Origin: Nectonema munidae
Lineage: Eukaryota > Nematomorpha > Nectonematoida > Nectonematidae
Length of the DNA: 64,000 bases
Direction: 5' to 3'
Assembly: GCA_030549495.1 (NCBI GenBank)
Contig: JAUIRK010000119.1
Span: forward strand, 310,001 to 374,000
A program made the translations under genes and the position numbers. Below, piece after piece: positions 34,179 to 45,655 of this stretch. The notes under the pieces are model-generated. The model made no database searches. It worked only from the letters and a program-made list of their open reading frames with translations, and was not told the DNA's origin. Every line of letters begins with the position of its first letter. Within the stretch, counting starts at the first letter, position 1.

Positions 34179-34185
34179 TTTTATA
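34179..34185 (-). promoter_or_regulatory. TATA box of the peptide gene
   Basis: TATAAAA on the minus strand, placing transcription start near 34155, which gives a first exon of about 50 nt ending at the donor at 34106. No clear initiator motif is seen. Confidence 0.4.
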
Positions 34186-34400
34186 TCAAATTTTTAATGT
34201 CGTCCAAAATTTTTCGCATCTATCGGTTAATTTTGATATGTAATTATAAAAGCATGATCATAATGTCATTTTCTTGATATTGACAAAAGTATCATACACA
34301 TAATTTAAATTCATTGTTTTATTAAAACAGGAATTAATTTTCTTTAAAATACTATATTGCTTAGTAGAAAGAAAAGATATTCTAAAACTTCTTCTTGAAA

Positions 34401-34443
34401 ATGGGATCTTCTGTGTGTAAGTGTAATTCTTGCAATGCCAAAG
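34401..34443 (+). CDS. Possible first exon encoding a Cys-rich start
   Basis: ATG-started 14-codon stretch ending in a donor-like AAAG/GTTAGT. It encodes MGSSVCKCNSCNAK, whose C-x-C-x-x-C spacing resembles metallothionein-type metal-binding peptides. No second exon was identified before the LINE remnant, so this is only a candidate. It would be divergently placed to the secreted-peptide gene. Confidence 0.2.
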
Positions 34444-34519
34444 GTTAGTTTAACTTATCTGTCTATTTATCAAAATTTAAAACTTTCACTTAATTTTTCT
34501 ATATTACACATGTTAAACA

Positions 34520-35028
34520 ATACTTTTTCTGACATTGAAGTTTCTCTCCATCTGTTCAAATCTTTAGTCAGGCCTGTTTTATAATATGGAAATGTGATTT
34601 TTAGAAATTCTTCAATCCTGAACATCAGAAAAATAGAAAACGTTCAGAGAGTATTTACAAAACACTTCAAAGGAATGCAAAGTTTATGTTACATTAGAAG
34701 ATTGGAGAAAACTAATCATCCTTCTTTGTATTACAGAAGCTTAAGGAATGAAATGATTACTATATTTAATATTGTGAAAGTAAACATGAACATTGGCGAG
34801 AATGTTTTGTCTGGTTATTCAAAGAGAATTTTCTGATCACATTCACTGAAATTTAAACCGGATTCCTATCAAAGTAATTATAGACAAATATAACACAAAA
34901 AGTATATAATCACTGGAATGGCCAAATGAAATTGTCGATCCCTTGAATATGAATATTTTTCAAAGAAAGCTTGATGATTGTTGGAAAGATAAAATATATC
35001 TCATTATTTGATTGATTTGTATTTTGAC
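34520..35028 (+). mobile_element. CR1/Jockey-like LINE, 3' fragment
   Basis: The frame 34594-34836 and flanks encode the C-terminal region of a LINE reverse transcriptase: VRPVL-YGNVIFRNSS, KIENVQRVFTKHFKGM, then CYIRRLEKTNHPSLYYRSLRNEM. These match the I-E-x-VQR-x-FT-K block and following helix of CR1/Jockey-type proteins. The last part (34845-35028) matches 1181-1370 in inverse orientation. The palm domain is absent. Confidence 0.7.
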
Positions 35029-35890
35029 ATAAAGAATTTTTAACAAAAATTGATGATAGTTTGAGATCTGAAATTTATGTTTATTTAAATTTTACGGTAA
35101 TTTATTCAAAAATTTAGATTTTTGTTATATATTTTATTTATCCAAAATTAGAAAATTTGAGCTAATTCTTGAGTTTCAATGCTTTGAAACATATTTATAG
35201 TGAAGTTTAAAAAAAAATAAAAAAAAATATTTAAATGAAAAAAACTGAAAAAATAGAATAAATAAAAATTAGAATTTTTACAATATGTATAGCATACTCT
35301 TATATTTTGTATTTTCAACGTTCTCCTTACTCACTCAAATGAAAGAATTAAGTTTGAAAACTTAAAAATTTTAACCTGAATATATTTTACATTTTTACAA
35401 ACTAGATTTTTTCAAATAGAGAATTTTTTATACTTTAAACATACGAATTTAAAAAATTGAATTAAAATTTAAATCGTTTGGATATGGTAATTTTGGATCT
35501 TGAAAAAAAGGAAATTTATGTTATTTTTAGAGAAATAAGCAAGTTTATGCATTGGATTATTTATCTTTGATATGAACAAGTTTAAACTGTTTGCTTTTAC
35601 ATGTGTAACTAGAAAGATATAATTTTTAAAAGGTAGGGATATCTTGATGGATACCGGTGTGAGCTTTGTAAATCAAATTTCACAGAATAGTAGAAAGCAT
35701 AAGGTAGCAAGCACGGACTGGAGAAACATGTAGAAGAAAATATTAAAGCTATTTGATAAATTTGAAGTTCGTAATTTTGATTTTAAATATTTGAACTGAT
35801 TTGACATTTGATGAAATAATTTTTTATGGAGATAAAAATCAAATTTATTTGAAAGAAGAATTTCAACTACAATAATAAGCAAAGGAAAAA
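35029..35890. other. No gene seen
   Basis: Nearly pure A/T with poly-A runs; nothing supported. Confidence 0.4.
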
Positions 35891-35894
35891 AAGA

Positions 35895-36470
35895 AAGGAA
35901 ATCTTTTTTCAATCTACTAGGTTTGACAATTCTGATAATTTATCCTGGAACAAGCACATTACTCCAATCGTTGATAAACTTACTCGTACCATAGTTATCC
36001 TTAAACATTTCAAAAATACATTTTCAATTGATATACTACTTCTGCTTTATAGATCTTTTTACTTCCTAATTTACAATTCAGTGTTTTCAATTGGGGTACA
36101 TCTCAGTCTCGGGAAAAAAACATTAAGAATAGTTTTCAACTTAGGATTTGTTTCTCATACAAGCCAATTATTTTTCCACCATAAACTCTCGAAAGTTAAA
36201 GACATCTACCATGTTTTAAATTGGCTACAATCACTTATAAATTTCATAAATTTTTGCTGCCTTCTGCTTTTAACTTGCTCATGAATCACAACACAAAATC
36301 TCTACAAACCTCAAGAAGGAATTCATGCAATGTTTCACTTCCTTTGTACAAACAAGAAAAACAGAAAATCCCTTGCATAAAAGATCTCTTACTTTAGAAT
36401 GAAAACACTGCCTTTTTGGTGGAAGCAATAAGCCATTTCCTTCTTTTTATAACAAAGTCATATTTAAATT
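35895..36470 (+). mobile_element. CR1/L2-like LINE, RT C-terminal fragment
   Basis: The plus strand encodes DNLSWNKHITPIVDKLTRTI, then LLLLYRSFYFLIYNSVFSIG and LFFHHKLSKVKDIYHVLNWL. The L-x-W-x-x-HI-x-x-I-x-x-KL block directly follows the thumb of LINE reverse transcriptases. The palm with FADD is not present. The frame decays after 36284. Confidence 0.65.
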
Positions 36471-37300
36471 CATTATGGACCAACTTGACTGCCCACGTTT
36501 TAACTGCTTTTTTGTGATAAGTATTGGGACAAGCGTTGTATCCATAGATTAATTTTACAGAATTATTTTCTACAATACAACCTTATTGTCTTTAACATCT
36601 TTTTATACTTTTAAAGTGTTTTATACAAATGATCTTTTATGAATTCGTTTTTATCCACTAACAGCCAATATATAGCTTTGATACGGACCCTCAAACTCCT
36701 TTGTTCATTTTATTTGTTAATTTGCACATATATGCTATATTCTTATAACTCCCTATTTTGATTTCAAATTTCTTTTTTATTTTTTGTTCACTGTTAGAAA
36801 ATAATCTGTGTTCTTCTTCTTCTTCTATACATCTACAGTATGTTTCTTTTCGAAAAAAACATGTTCCGGCTTTACGATCTTTCCAGATTACTTTATTTGT
36901 ATCGAAATTATAAATCAAATTCTATAATTTTCAAAAACTCGATCTAAGAAATGATTTTAATTAAAAGATAAACAAGCGAATATGGTTTTTATAGGGAAAA
37001 GATTTAAAACTTGCAAATTGTTAAAAGTTTGTAATTACAATTGCGACATTTTTGCGTTCTAGGAATTTTTAGATGGTTATTATGTAATTTGGTGTGCTGA
37101 AGCCAAATACAACCTTAGTTTTTGCGTATCAGATCAGAATTTTTTATGACCATTTTTCATAAAAAAAAAAGTCTATATATTGCTTAGCTTTTATTCATCT
37201 TTTTTTTTTTAAGAATTCATCTTTTATTTCTACTCGCACGCTAACTGCTTGGTCTTTGCACATTTCTCAACTCTATAGCTCTGTTTTTTATTCGAAGAAT
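36471..37300. other. No gene seen
   Basis: AT-rich; no supported feature. Confidence 0.4.
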
Positions 37301-37306
37301 TGAAAA

Positions 37307-38843
37307 ATGAATGGAAAATGTAAAAATGATTCTAATAAATTTTGTTATATTAGTGGACAAGTGATGCTGACTGTGCAGCAATTACGCATTACTTCATTTG
37401 TTAAAGCTCGCTACTACGCTTACTTCGGCATGAAATTAGGCGATCAAGATAAAAGTTTTGTTCCTCATTAACGCTGCAAGTCATGTGTTGAAAACTTAAG
37501 ATATTGAAGAAAAGGAAAAAAGAAATCTCTTCGATTTGGTATTCCAATGCAGTGGGGGGAAGGCAAAGACCATAACAACAGATTGTTATTTTTGTCTTAC
37601 CAACATATCTGGAGTCAACAAAAAAACAAGCATAGTGTAGTTTATCCTGATCTCTCTTCTGCCAGGCGACCACTTCCCCACAGTTCTGAGGTACATATTC
37701 TAGAACTCCCAGAAAATGTTTACATGTTTAGTGGCATTAGTGAAGAAGAAGATGAAGAAATGAATACCGCTACTTTGTTTGAGCCTTCTTATTCCGAATT
37801 GATGAATCCGACGCCACTAAAGCAGCATCAGCTGAATGATTTAGTAAGAGATTTGGGTCTTTCAAAAGAATCTGCTCAGCTATTAGGATCAAGACTCCCA
37901 AAAAATCATCTACTTGCTCCAAATACAACACATAACTGGTACAGAAATGGAGATGAAGAAATTAGAAAATTTTTCACAGCCAGTTATACAAATTCTTTAG
38001 TGTACTGTGTGAATGTAAAGGGCTTAGTGGAATCATTAGATTTAACATACAGGCCAGATGAATGAAGACTTTCATCATGAGGTGGCATCTTTCTCTGTTG
38101 CACATTCTCTTCAATTAACAAAGAGCTATGGAAATATGAAAACTCTTCTGGACGCCATAAATTACAATGGTCATAACTGGAAGATATGTGGCGATTTAAA
38201 AGTATTGTCTTTAATTATAGGAATGCAAAGAGGGTATACTATGTATCCATGCTTCCTGGGTTTATGGGGATACACAACACTACCAGAGACAAGAATGGCC
38301 TGTTAGAGAACATTTTGAGATTGGATCTTTTAATGTTATTCATCAACACCTAGTTAATCCTCCAAAAATTCTCCATCCTCCACTTCACATTAAATTAGGG
38401 CTAATGAGAAATTTTGTTAGCATTAAATAAAGAAAGTCGGACATTTCTTTTCTTGGCAACAAAGTTTCCAAAAGTCAGTGAAACAAAACTTAGTCCTCAG
38501 ATAAGAATGTTAACGAACGATGATAACTTTCCATTAGTCATGACAGAAGCTGAAAGGAATGCAGGGGAACCATTTAAATATTTTTTAGGCAATCATAAAA
38601 GCGATGAATACGAAGCCATAGTAGAATATGTTATTCAAAACTTTCAACTCTTAGGTTTAATTGTGGTGATTATAGTGAGGAAGAGGGAGAAAGGTTCCAC
38701 CAAGACATTAAGTGCATGGAAGAAAGATATCAAAGAAGATGGGACGTGAACATGCTATCAGATTATTGTTGGTGCTTGAAAAGAGATTCACCATTAAAAA
38801 GACACAAGAGAAAATCGCTAAAATCTTCATTTTTGCCAAAATA
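37307..38843 (+). pseudogene. Broken copy of a repeat-encoded zinc-binding protein family
   Basis: The plus strand encodes, in several frames, a protein family that recurs across invertebrate genomes and is usually left unnamed. N-terminal landmarks are KFCYISGQ, then VKARYYAYFGMKLGDQDKSF, CKSCVE and LRFGIPMQW, suggesting a zinc-binding head with CxxC pairs. Next come VVYPDLSSARRPLPHS (37640), LNDLVRDLGLSKESAQLLGS (37830), LLAPNTTHNWYRNGDEEI (37910), LHIKLGLMRNF near 38390, the FLGNHKS block near 38590, and a late ERFHQDIKCMEERYQRRW near 38690 ending about 38843. Multi-copy nature and conserved His/Asp blocks suggest a mobile element protein, but the class is not known to me. Several frame breaks make this copy inactive. 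Confidence 0.6.
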
Positions 38844-40031
38844 ATTTATATTGTTTATCTGGACATGTATTTATAAATGTTAATTATATCACAATTTGTT
38901 ATTGATTTCATAAAACAATTGAATTCCTTATTTCTTTTATTTTTTGCCCATAATTTTAAATAGATTTAATTCCACGTTTCTAGATTTACAATTGCGGGAG
39001 GTGATTGATGAAAACCAAGGTTATGTTTGAATTCTATGCATCAAAATACATGAGAATCAACAGAAAAACTTTAAAAGGCAGAAAAAATTTTTAACCGAGG
39101 GCTGTAATTTATTATACAGGATGATTTTAACGAATTTTCGAAACTTTATATTACGAGCCAATCATATTTTATTCTCTTTATCTCTAGAATAAGTAATCTG
39201 TTACTTTAGAAAATGTGAATATATATTTGTTTCACTTTTCACCGCGACTTTTGATGCCTTCTGCTTAGTTTTTTCATAAAATAATTATATCAGTTTAGTT
39301 TCGCGTGCACTTTTTGGTAAATATCTTTCAAAAATGTTCTATGGTGCTTATTTTACTTTTAATTGTGTAATTTATTCACTTAAAATGCCAATAAACCTAC
39401 AAATGTTATCGATACCGCAAATGAATAAAATGCTTTAAAGGGTAAAGAAATATTCCTGAAGCTGTCAAAGAACTGTAAGGAGGAGTGATTAAAAAATACT
39501 TGCAAAGACTAAGTCTTTGTATCTGAAAATAAAATAACCAAAGATATATAAGAGTGATAGATTTGGTGTAGAGTAGCAAAAAGACAGAAAGAAAAAAATA
39601 AAAAAGATTTAGCTTAAAGCGTTGAAGGTTTAATAAAGAGGAAGAAAGAAAATAAAATTTAAATATTTAATTGTAATTAACTTTAAATCTTTTGACATTA
39701 ATGTTAAGATTTTTTTAAATAATTTGCAGATAAAAGTGATCACAAACCGACATATATTTTAGAAAAATTATACAAGTGCAAATCTAAGTGACAAACTATT
39801 TCTTTAATTACCCAAAATAAAGAGAATTCAATTGCTATTTATATATTACTTAAAGGGTAAAATTATAAAAAAAAAACCACTTTTGATAAAAAAAATTTGT
39901 TAATATAAATAAAATAGAGTGTTCACTGTTCAATCTTAGTCAGAACCAACAAATAAAAACATTCAAATATATTCTATATTATGTATATGCAAATTTATCC
40001 TTCAAACAATGTGAAAATATAAAAGATTATA
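38844..40031. other. No gene seen
   Basis: AT-rich spacer, no domain or repeat recognised. Confidence 0.4.
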
Positions 40032-40117
40032 ATCTAATACAGCCATGTCAAACATGCGGCCCATTACAAGCAGATTTGCGCCCCACACAGACGATTTTAG
40101 CAAGACTACTTTTTATA

Positions 40118-40505
40118 CACTCCTCTTATCATCATCATCATCATTTATTTTAGAAAGTGGTTTTTCCTCGTAAAAAGGGTGCACCTTCCTTATTCAATAT
40201 GGAACCATAATACAATGCATTTATTAATTTCTTCCATTTACTTCTTCTATCCGCGTTATCTTTCTCCTCTAAATTAAATCTTTTCAAATCTTTGTCAACC
40301 ACGTTCTTCCATCTCAGGTGCAGCCTTCCTTTTTGATTGTTCCTTCTATTTTCATCTTTGTCTTTGTAATAAAGTTCCATAATTCATAAGATTTTGTTGG
40401 AGCAGAAGTTTTACTGCCGGATGCCCTTCCTGACGTAAACCCTCCTCCTTTCTCACTCCGGGCTTGGGCCAGGCGATGGTGGAGTTTATAAAAAAATCTC
40501 TCTTC
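40118..40505 (-). mobile_element. RTE-like LINE 3' end inside the hAT element
   Basis: On the minus strand the frame 40380-40150 encodes the LINE tail GRLHLRWKNVVDKDLKRFNL and DNADRRSKWKKLINALYYG, matching the last conserved block of RTE-like proteins (R-x-[KR]-LRWKD-x-x-x-KDL and WR-x-L). The 3' tail is a run of ATG/GAT triplets at 40130-40145. Upstream of the coding trace, GTCAGGAAGGGCATCCGG is the phrase shared with the SINE at 32860-33000. Confidence 0.7.
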
Positions 40506-40535
40506 TTTAAAAAAAGCTCTGTGCTAGGCGTTTTT

Positions 40536-40804
40536 TGAAAAGAAAATTTTATTTAATTTACACACACAAGAAATATAGCACAAAAATGATGTCTTTGATC
40601 AGTACCTATGAGAGTAAGGTCAACTGACAAACCATCAAGAACCAACTAAGGGACACGGGGGAGCATACAGGGCTATATAAAGCGGCGCACGCCCCTTAGT
40701 ATCAGTCTTTTTGATCCTCCCCCTTACACGAACCCACCCGATCAAAGACATCATTTTTGTGCTATATTTCTTGTGTGTGTAAATTAAATAAAATTTTCAT
40801 TTCA
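40536..40804. mobile_element. Inverted-repeat element with internal core promoter
   Basis: Arms 40542-40600 and 40740-40798 are perfect 59-bp inverted repeats; with one mismatch the pairing extends to 40536-40804, whose ends are TG and CA. The middle 139 bp is far richer in G+C and holds TATATAAA and a TCAGTC initiator 30 bp apart. The right arm contains AATAAA. Possibilities are a foldback MITE or a rearranged terminal repeat of an LTR-type element; no coding part is attached. The perfect arms suggest a recent origin or gene conversion between them. Confidence 0.65.
40674..40707 (+). promoter_or_regulatory. TATA box plus arthropod-type initiator
   Basis: TATATAAA at 40674-40681 and TCAGTC at 40702-40707; the initiator A (40704) lies 30 bp after the first T of the TATA box, the spacing expected for RNA polymerase II core promoters in arthropods. 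It lies in the spacer of the inverted-repeat element. Confidence 0.5.
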
Positions 40805-41013
40805 TAAAAAAAAAAATTTTTTTTTTTATTCTTTATAAGCAACATATATTATTTTTTATTAAATTGACTTTAAACTGAAAATATTAATCGGGTGTTAGTG
40901 TGCAGAAGTCAGTTCTTTGTTTTATTCCGCTTTTATCAATATTAAAAATATTTTTCGTCGTGTTGTTTTTTTGATTTATTTTTTAATTTTTTAGATTGCA
41001 CATCGTCTTTAAA

Positions 41014-42827
41014 ATGGCTAATACTCCTCTGATTAGGAAAAAATGAAGGTAAACGAAGAAGGACGAGTGTTTCAAGAGAAATGGGAATTACAGTATTTTT
41101 GCACAGAAATGAATGGAAAGATACATTGTTTCATTTGCAATAACCACATTTTTATTCGGAAAGCTTACAACTTGAAAAGATATTATGAAACGAACCATCT
41201 ATCTTACGATAAATATGAAGGCCTAATGTGTGTTTCAAAGCTCAAGGAATTGAAAGTTAACTTGACACGGCAACAGACCCTATTTACAAAAATTCAGAAA
41301 GAGAATGTCGCTTCTGTTACTGCAAGTTATGAACTCAGCCGAATGATAGCCACGAATGGGAAATCCAACACTGAATGAGATTTTGTAAAACAATGTCTAG
41401 TGAAAACGGCCAAAATTGTCTGTCCAGAAAAAGCACATTTGTTTAAAGATATATCACTAACCAGGAACACTGTTGCTGAACGGATCGATGAACTGTCAAG
41501 TGATTTGAAGCAACAGTTGAAAAGCGAATCATTAATATTTGAACATTTTTCTATTGCAATTGATGAAACTGTTGATATTACTGGTTAAAATTTTTCTAAT
41601 AAAATTGCACAGCTTGCAATTTTCATGAGGGCCTGTCACAATAAATTTAACATTTATGAAGAGCTGATTGAGCTGATCCCTATGCAGGACACTTCAACAA
41701 GCCAATAAGAAAATCGAAAAAGTTTTGAATGAGTATGATTTCAATTTAAGGAGACTTGTATGCTTGTCTACAGACGGTGTAGTAAATATGATTGGCAGGT
41801 AAAATGGTGTTGTTGCCAAGTTAAAAGCAAAAATAAAGAATTTTCATCCAGATTTGTCGGTTACACATTTTCACTGTATAATTCATCAACAAAATCTGTG
41901 TTCAAAGATTTTAAAATGGGATCATGTGCTTTGTTTGGTCACAAGCATAGTGAACTATATCAGAGGCCGTTCTCTCAACCACAGTCAATTCACCCAGTTT
42001 TTGGAGGATATGGGTAATCATTTCACCGATGTTCCATTCTTTACAGATGTGCGTTGGTTGTCATGTCACAAAGTATTGAAAATATTTTATTTATTAAGTC
42101 AAGAAATAATCACATTTTTGGAAATGAAGGGTCGAAATACCGATCTAGCTTTGCTGCGGACATCACAGCACAATTAAATCATCTCAATTTGAAATTACTA
42201 AGTAAAAATACGCTTATTATTCAGTTGTTTGATGACATTAAATGGTTCCATTACAAAGTTGAGTTTATGGAAGTCACACGTTTTAAATGAAAATTTAGTT
42301 CATTTTCCTACGTGCAAAGAGTTAAAAAACAGTATTAATACTAAGTCTGTACTAAGATTTGCTAAGTATAATCAATGGAGTTTCAAAAAAGATTTCGTGA
42401 TTTCTCATCTTTTGAACATCCATTTGCACTATTGTCCGCGCCTTTTACTTATGATGTTACTAAGGCAGAAGTGAACATTCAAATGGAACTTTTAGAAATG
42501 CAGTCTGATTCTTCACTCAGAGCAAAGTATTTTGAAGTAGGAATACCTGATTTCTTTTCATACCTTCCCGAAAGGTTTACAAATCTTTAAAAGTTTGCAA
42601 CACGTATATCTTAGTAATGTTTGGTTCCACCTATTTGTGTGAACAGTTATTTTCCTTCATGAAATCAACAAAAACTTATCAGAGAACTAAGTTGACTGAT
42701 TTTCACTTATCATCTCTTATAAATGTTGTAACTGCACAGAAATTTCAGCTAGACATGTCAAAGATTCTCAACAACAAGAGGTGTCAAGCCTCGGGAGAAA
42801 AACATGAAAAATGTTTGAATAATTAAT
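41014..42827 (+). pseudogene. hAT transposase (GTF2IRD2/FAM200-like), broken
   Basis: Frames 41043-41378, 41400-41588, 41854-42177, 42375-42590 and 42617-42826 cover most of a hAT transposase. The N-terminus has a BED-like finger: CFICNNH followed by YYETNHLSYD. The first catalytic region is HFSIAIDETVDITG near 41550; the CIIHQQNLCSK block is near 41880; DVRWLSCHKVLKIFYLL near 42045; and the dimerisation block STYLCEQLFSFMKSTKTYQR near 42622. A short ATG-led leader MANTPLIRKK begins at 41014. Several stops and frame changes interrupt it, so it is an inactive transposon gene, not a host gene. Overlapping frames such as 41760-42017 are shadows. Confidence 0.8.
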
Positions 42828-43174
42828 AATAAATGTTTATTAGAACTATTGTAATTTGAGTGCATTTCATTTGTAGTCCATTCAAATACATGTGGGCCAT
42901 GTATGTTGCCTTATAAACTTTTAAAATAAAGAACAGATTTATATCTCTTGCTAATTTTTTAATTAAATTATTTTGTTTAGCTATACATGACTTTGTACTT
43001 GCATTTTTGAATACAACCAAACCATTGCATGTTTCTAAGTTGAAAGTAAAATATTCTGCAATAATTTTTATTGAACAACTTTAAATATAATTGTAGGAGT
43101 GCGGCCCTCATGAGAACACAAACTCACTCCTTTGGCCCTCGTGGGACTCCGAATTTACCATGCCTGATCTAATA

Positions 43175-45585
43175 TATAAAGATTGCAAGCGAATCATATA
43201 TATATTAACATTTTTTCCACTTTTTCCACTTTAACCTTATTTTTTTTATATGATGAAAAGAGATTTTTGAAAAATTTTTTAATTGACATCTATATTATTT
43301 TGGATTCTGAGTTTGATGGTGGTAGTGTCATGACCCCAAATTCAGGTCAATGACCAGTACATGAGAACAAAATTTTACGATTTTCCTGTTAGGAGTATTT
43401 TTATAAAAATGTTTTATATGCAATTAAAGTAGACACATGTAAGGGTAATAATTGGCAAAAAAAATTAATTTATTTTTTATTTTTCTTGGATCGCTCCTCA
43501 AAATCCGAATTTCAACATTTTTGATCAAATTTTGCTCAAAAATTAAATTTATTTTTTATAATATTTTCATGAAAGGATGCAGAATGAGTTATATTTTATT
43601 GTAATATTTGAAATTTTTGAAAAATATTTACTTTTCATATGTTTTTTTATTATCAATTTTCACTTTTTGGCGTTAAAAAATGACGTCAATTTTACCACAT
43701 GAAAATATTTCGTTGAATTTTGCAAAAAATTGGAGCCCTAAAATAAAAATGACTCCCTCTTATATTTTTTTCCCAACTCTTTCTCTACAAGTTGATGTAA
43801 AAAAATCTATATTTCTTCCATTAAATTTTTCTGCAAAATCACGTCAAACAAGGTAACTTTGACAAATTTGTCGATTTTTTTTAATTTGATTAAAAATATT
43901 AAAAAAAAATTTTTTTTTAAATAAATTATATAATCGAGTTCTAAATATATGAAAATATAAATAAATGTTGAACAATTTTTTTTTAATTATTTTAGAAATT
44001 ATTAGGATCTGTCTGCATAAATTTAAATTTAGACATTTTTGATTGGGGAATATTTAGAAAATAATATATTTATATTTCTAATTTTTACATTAAGAGGTTA
44101 TAATATATTGAATTTTACCATAAAACTTTAAATTTTTGAAAAAAAAAAATTTTATTTTCAATTTCACCTTTTTGGCGTTAAAAATGGGTCTAAAATAGAT
44201 GTTTTATTCCTTTTTAACAAAATATTTAAAATTTTAATTAATAATTTTTCTTACATATTTATAAAGCTTTCTTTTCTCTACAATTTAGTTGAAAAAATTT
44301 TACATTTTCCTTATCTATTTTCCTGAAGGGAGTTAGACGTAGAGAGTACACAAAAATGTTTAGCTTAAAACTGATAATAATTATATCCAATTTTTACAAA
44401 AATAAAAAACTTTTTTACATTATTTTTTTACTAAATCATTCTATATGGTTTATATTTAAAGATATTAATTTCACTTTTTCAAAAAAAAATTTTTAAGTGT
44501 CTTTTTTTCTTTTTATATGCATAAGTCATGGCCGAATTTAAGTAAAAATTAACATGAAACAAATTTTTAACATTTTTTCAAAAAAAATTTCATTTTCAAA
44601 CTAAGCCTATCTTAAAGAACATCATTTTACCTACATTTTACAAGTTATAACTTTTTTGAAAACATATTAAAATAAATTTTTATAAGTTTTTGAACAATGT
44701 GTACAATTTTCCTATTTTTCACGATATTTTAGCGTGTAAAATGAATATTTACATATTTTTTTTATTTTTTTGCTTATTCATAAAATATATCTAATATTTA
44801 AACATAGTACTGTGAAAAAATTTGAAAATATTTTTTATTTTTTTAAATAATTGTAAGGGATCCCTACTACAAAAATTTTGAAAAATTTCAAAAAGTTTGA
44901 AAATTTTAAAATAATATTTTTAGCAATTGAACTTCATAAAATGGTAAAATTTCCAAATTTGGACCGCAAAAAAATATAGAAGTCATTCGATTCATTTCAA
45001 ATAAATTACATATTCGGAATTAGCGTATCAAACTCTATCAGAATACATTTTAAAATTTTATTTTTTTTTATTTTTTAAATTTTCGATTTTTCTTGCCCTT
45101 TCAAACGGTCTCAAAATTATGACTTCACATATATTAAACAAAAAAGTAAGTTTTATATATTTTTAAAATCCTCTTATCATTCTGAATAACAATATTAACT
45201 TTATCTTACCATAAATGTTTTGGTTCAAAATTTTATATAAATATTTTTATATTTTGTATATACGTGTATACTGTATAATGTACTTATTTTAACCAATCAA
45301 AAAAATTCATTTGCATTAAAAACATTTTTTATTCTTATATATCCAATTCAATCAATGGCTGATGGGTTTATTTATTCTTCTCAGGAAAGATAATAAATTT
45401 GTATGTTACTATTTCAAATCTATATTTTTAATAAAACAAGATTCTTTATTAAATTGTTTTTTAATTTATAAATTTTGTAATTTAGATTTCTATAAATTGA
45501 TACCTACTATTGATAATTTTTAAATATATAAAGTGTTAATAATAATCTATTTCTTTAATCTAAATTATTTAGTTTATAAATTTTA
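43175..45585. other. Very AT-rich region, no gene seen
   Basis: Long stretch dominated by A and T runs. The phrase TTTTGGCGTTAAAAA recurs at about 43665 and 44170, hinting at an old local duplication. Nothing else supported. Confidence 0.4.
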
Positions 45586-45589
45586 TTTT

Positions 45590-45655
45590 ACTAAAAATAT
45601 GACGGATTTTGAGAGTGACGGAATTTCGGATGACAGATTTTCGAGGTTTCACTGT
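45590..45655 (-). repeat. pogo-like terminal repeat end
   Basis: Read inward from the right, CAGTGAAACCTCGAAAATCT followed by GTCATCCGAAATTCCGTCA resembles a Tigger/pogo terminus and is followed by TA on the plus strand, as expected for a TA target. The opposite end was not found. Confidence 0.4.

Larger units (their letters stand above)
40040..43166 (+). mobile_element. hAT transposon with 8-bp target duplication, carrying nested insertions
   Basis: Left terminus CAGCCATGTCAAACATGCGG and inverted right terminus CAGGCATGGTAAATTCGGAG share CA-CATG-type tips and both continue into GGCCC/GGGCC. The 8-bp duplication ATCTAATA is identical at 40032-40039 and 43167-43174. The transposase (41039-42827) is of the GTF2IRD2/FAM200-like hAT type. 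The left 760 bp hold an RTE-like tail and a 269-bp inverted-repeat element that inserted later. Confidence 0.85.

Noticed and set aside
43175-45585. Possible satellite or origin because of extreme A+T
   Set aside because: No tandem period can be seen; composition alone is not evidence.
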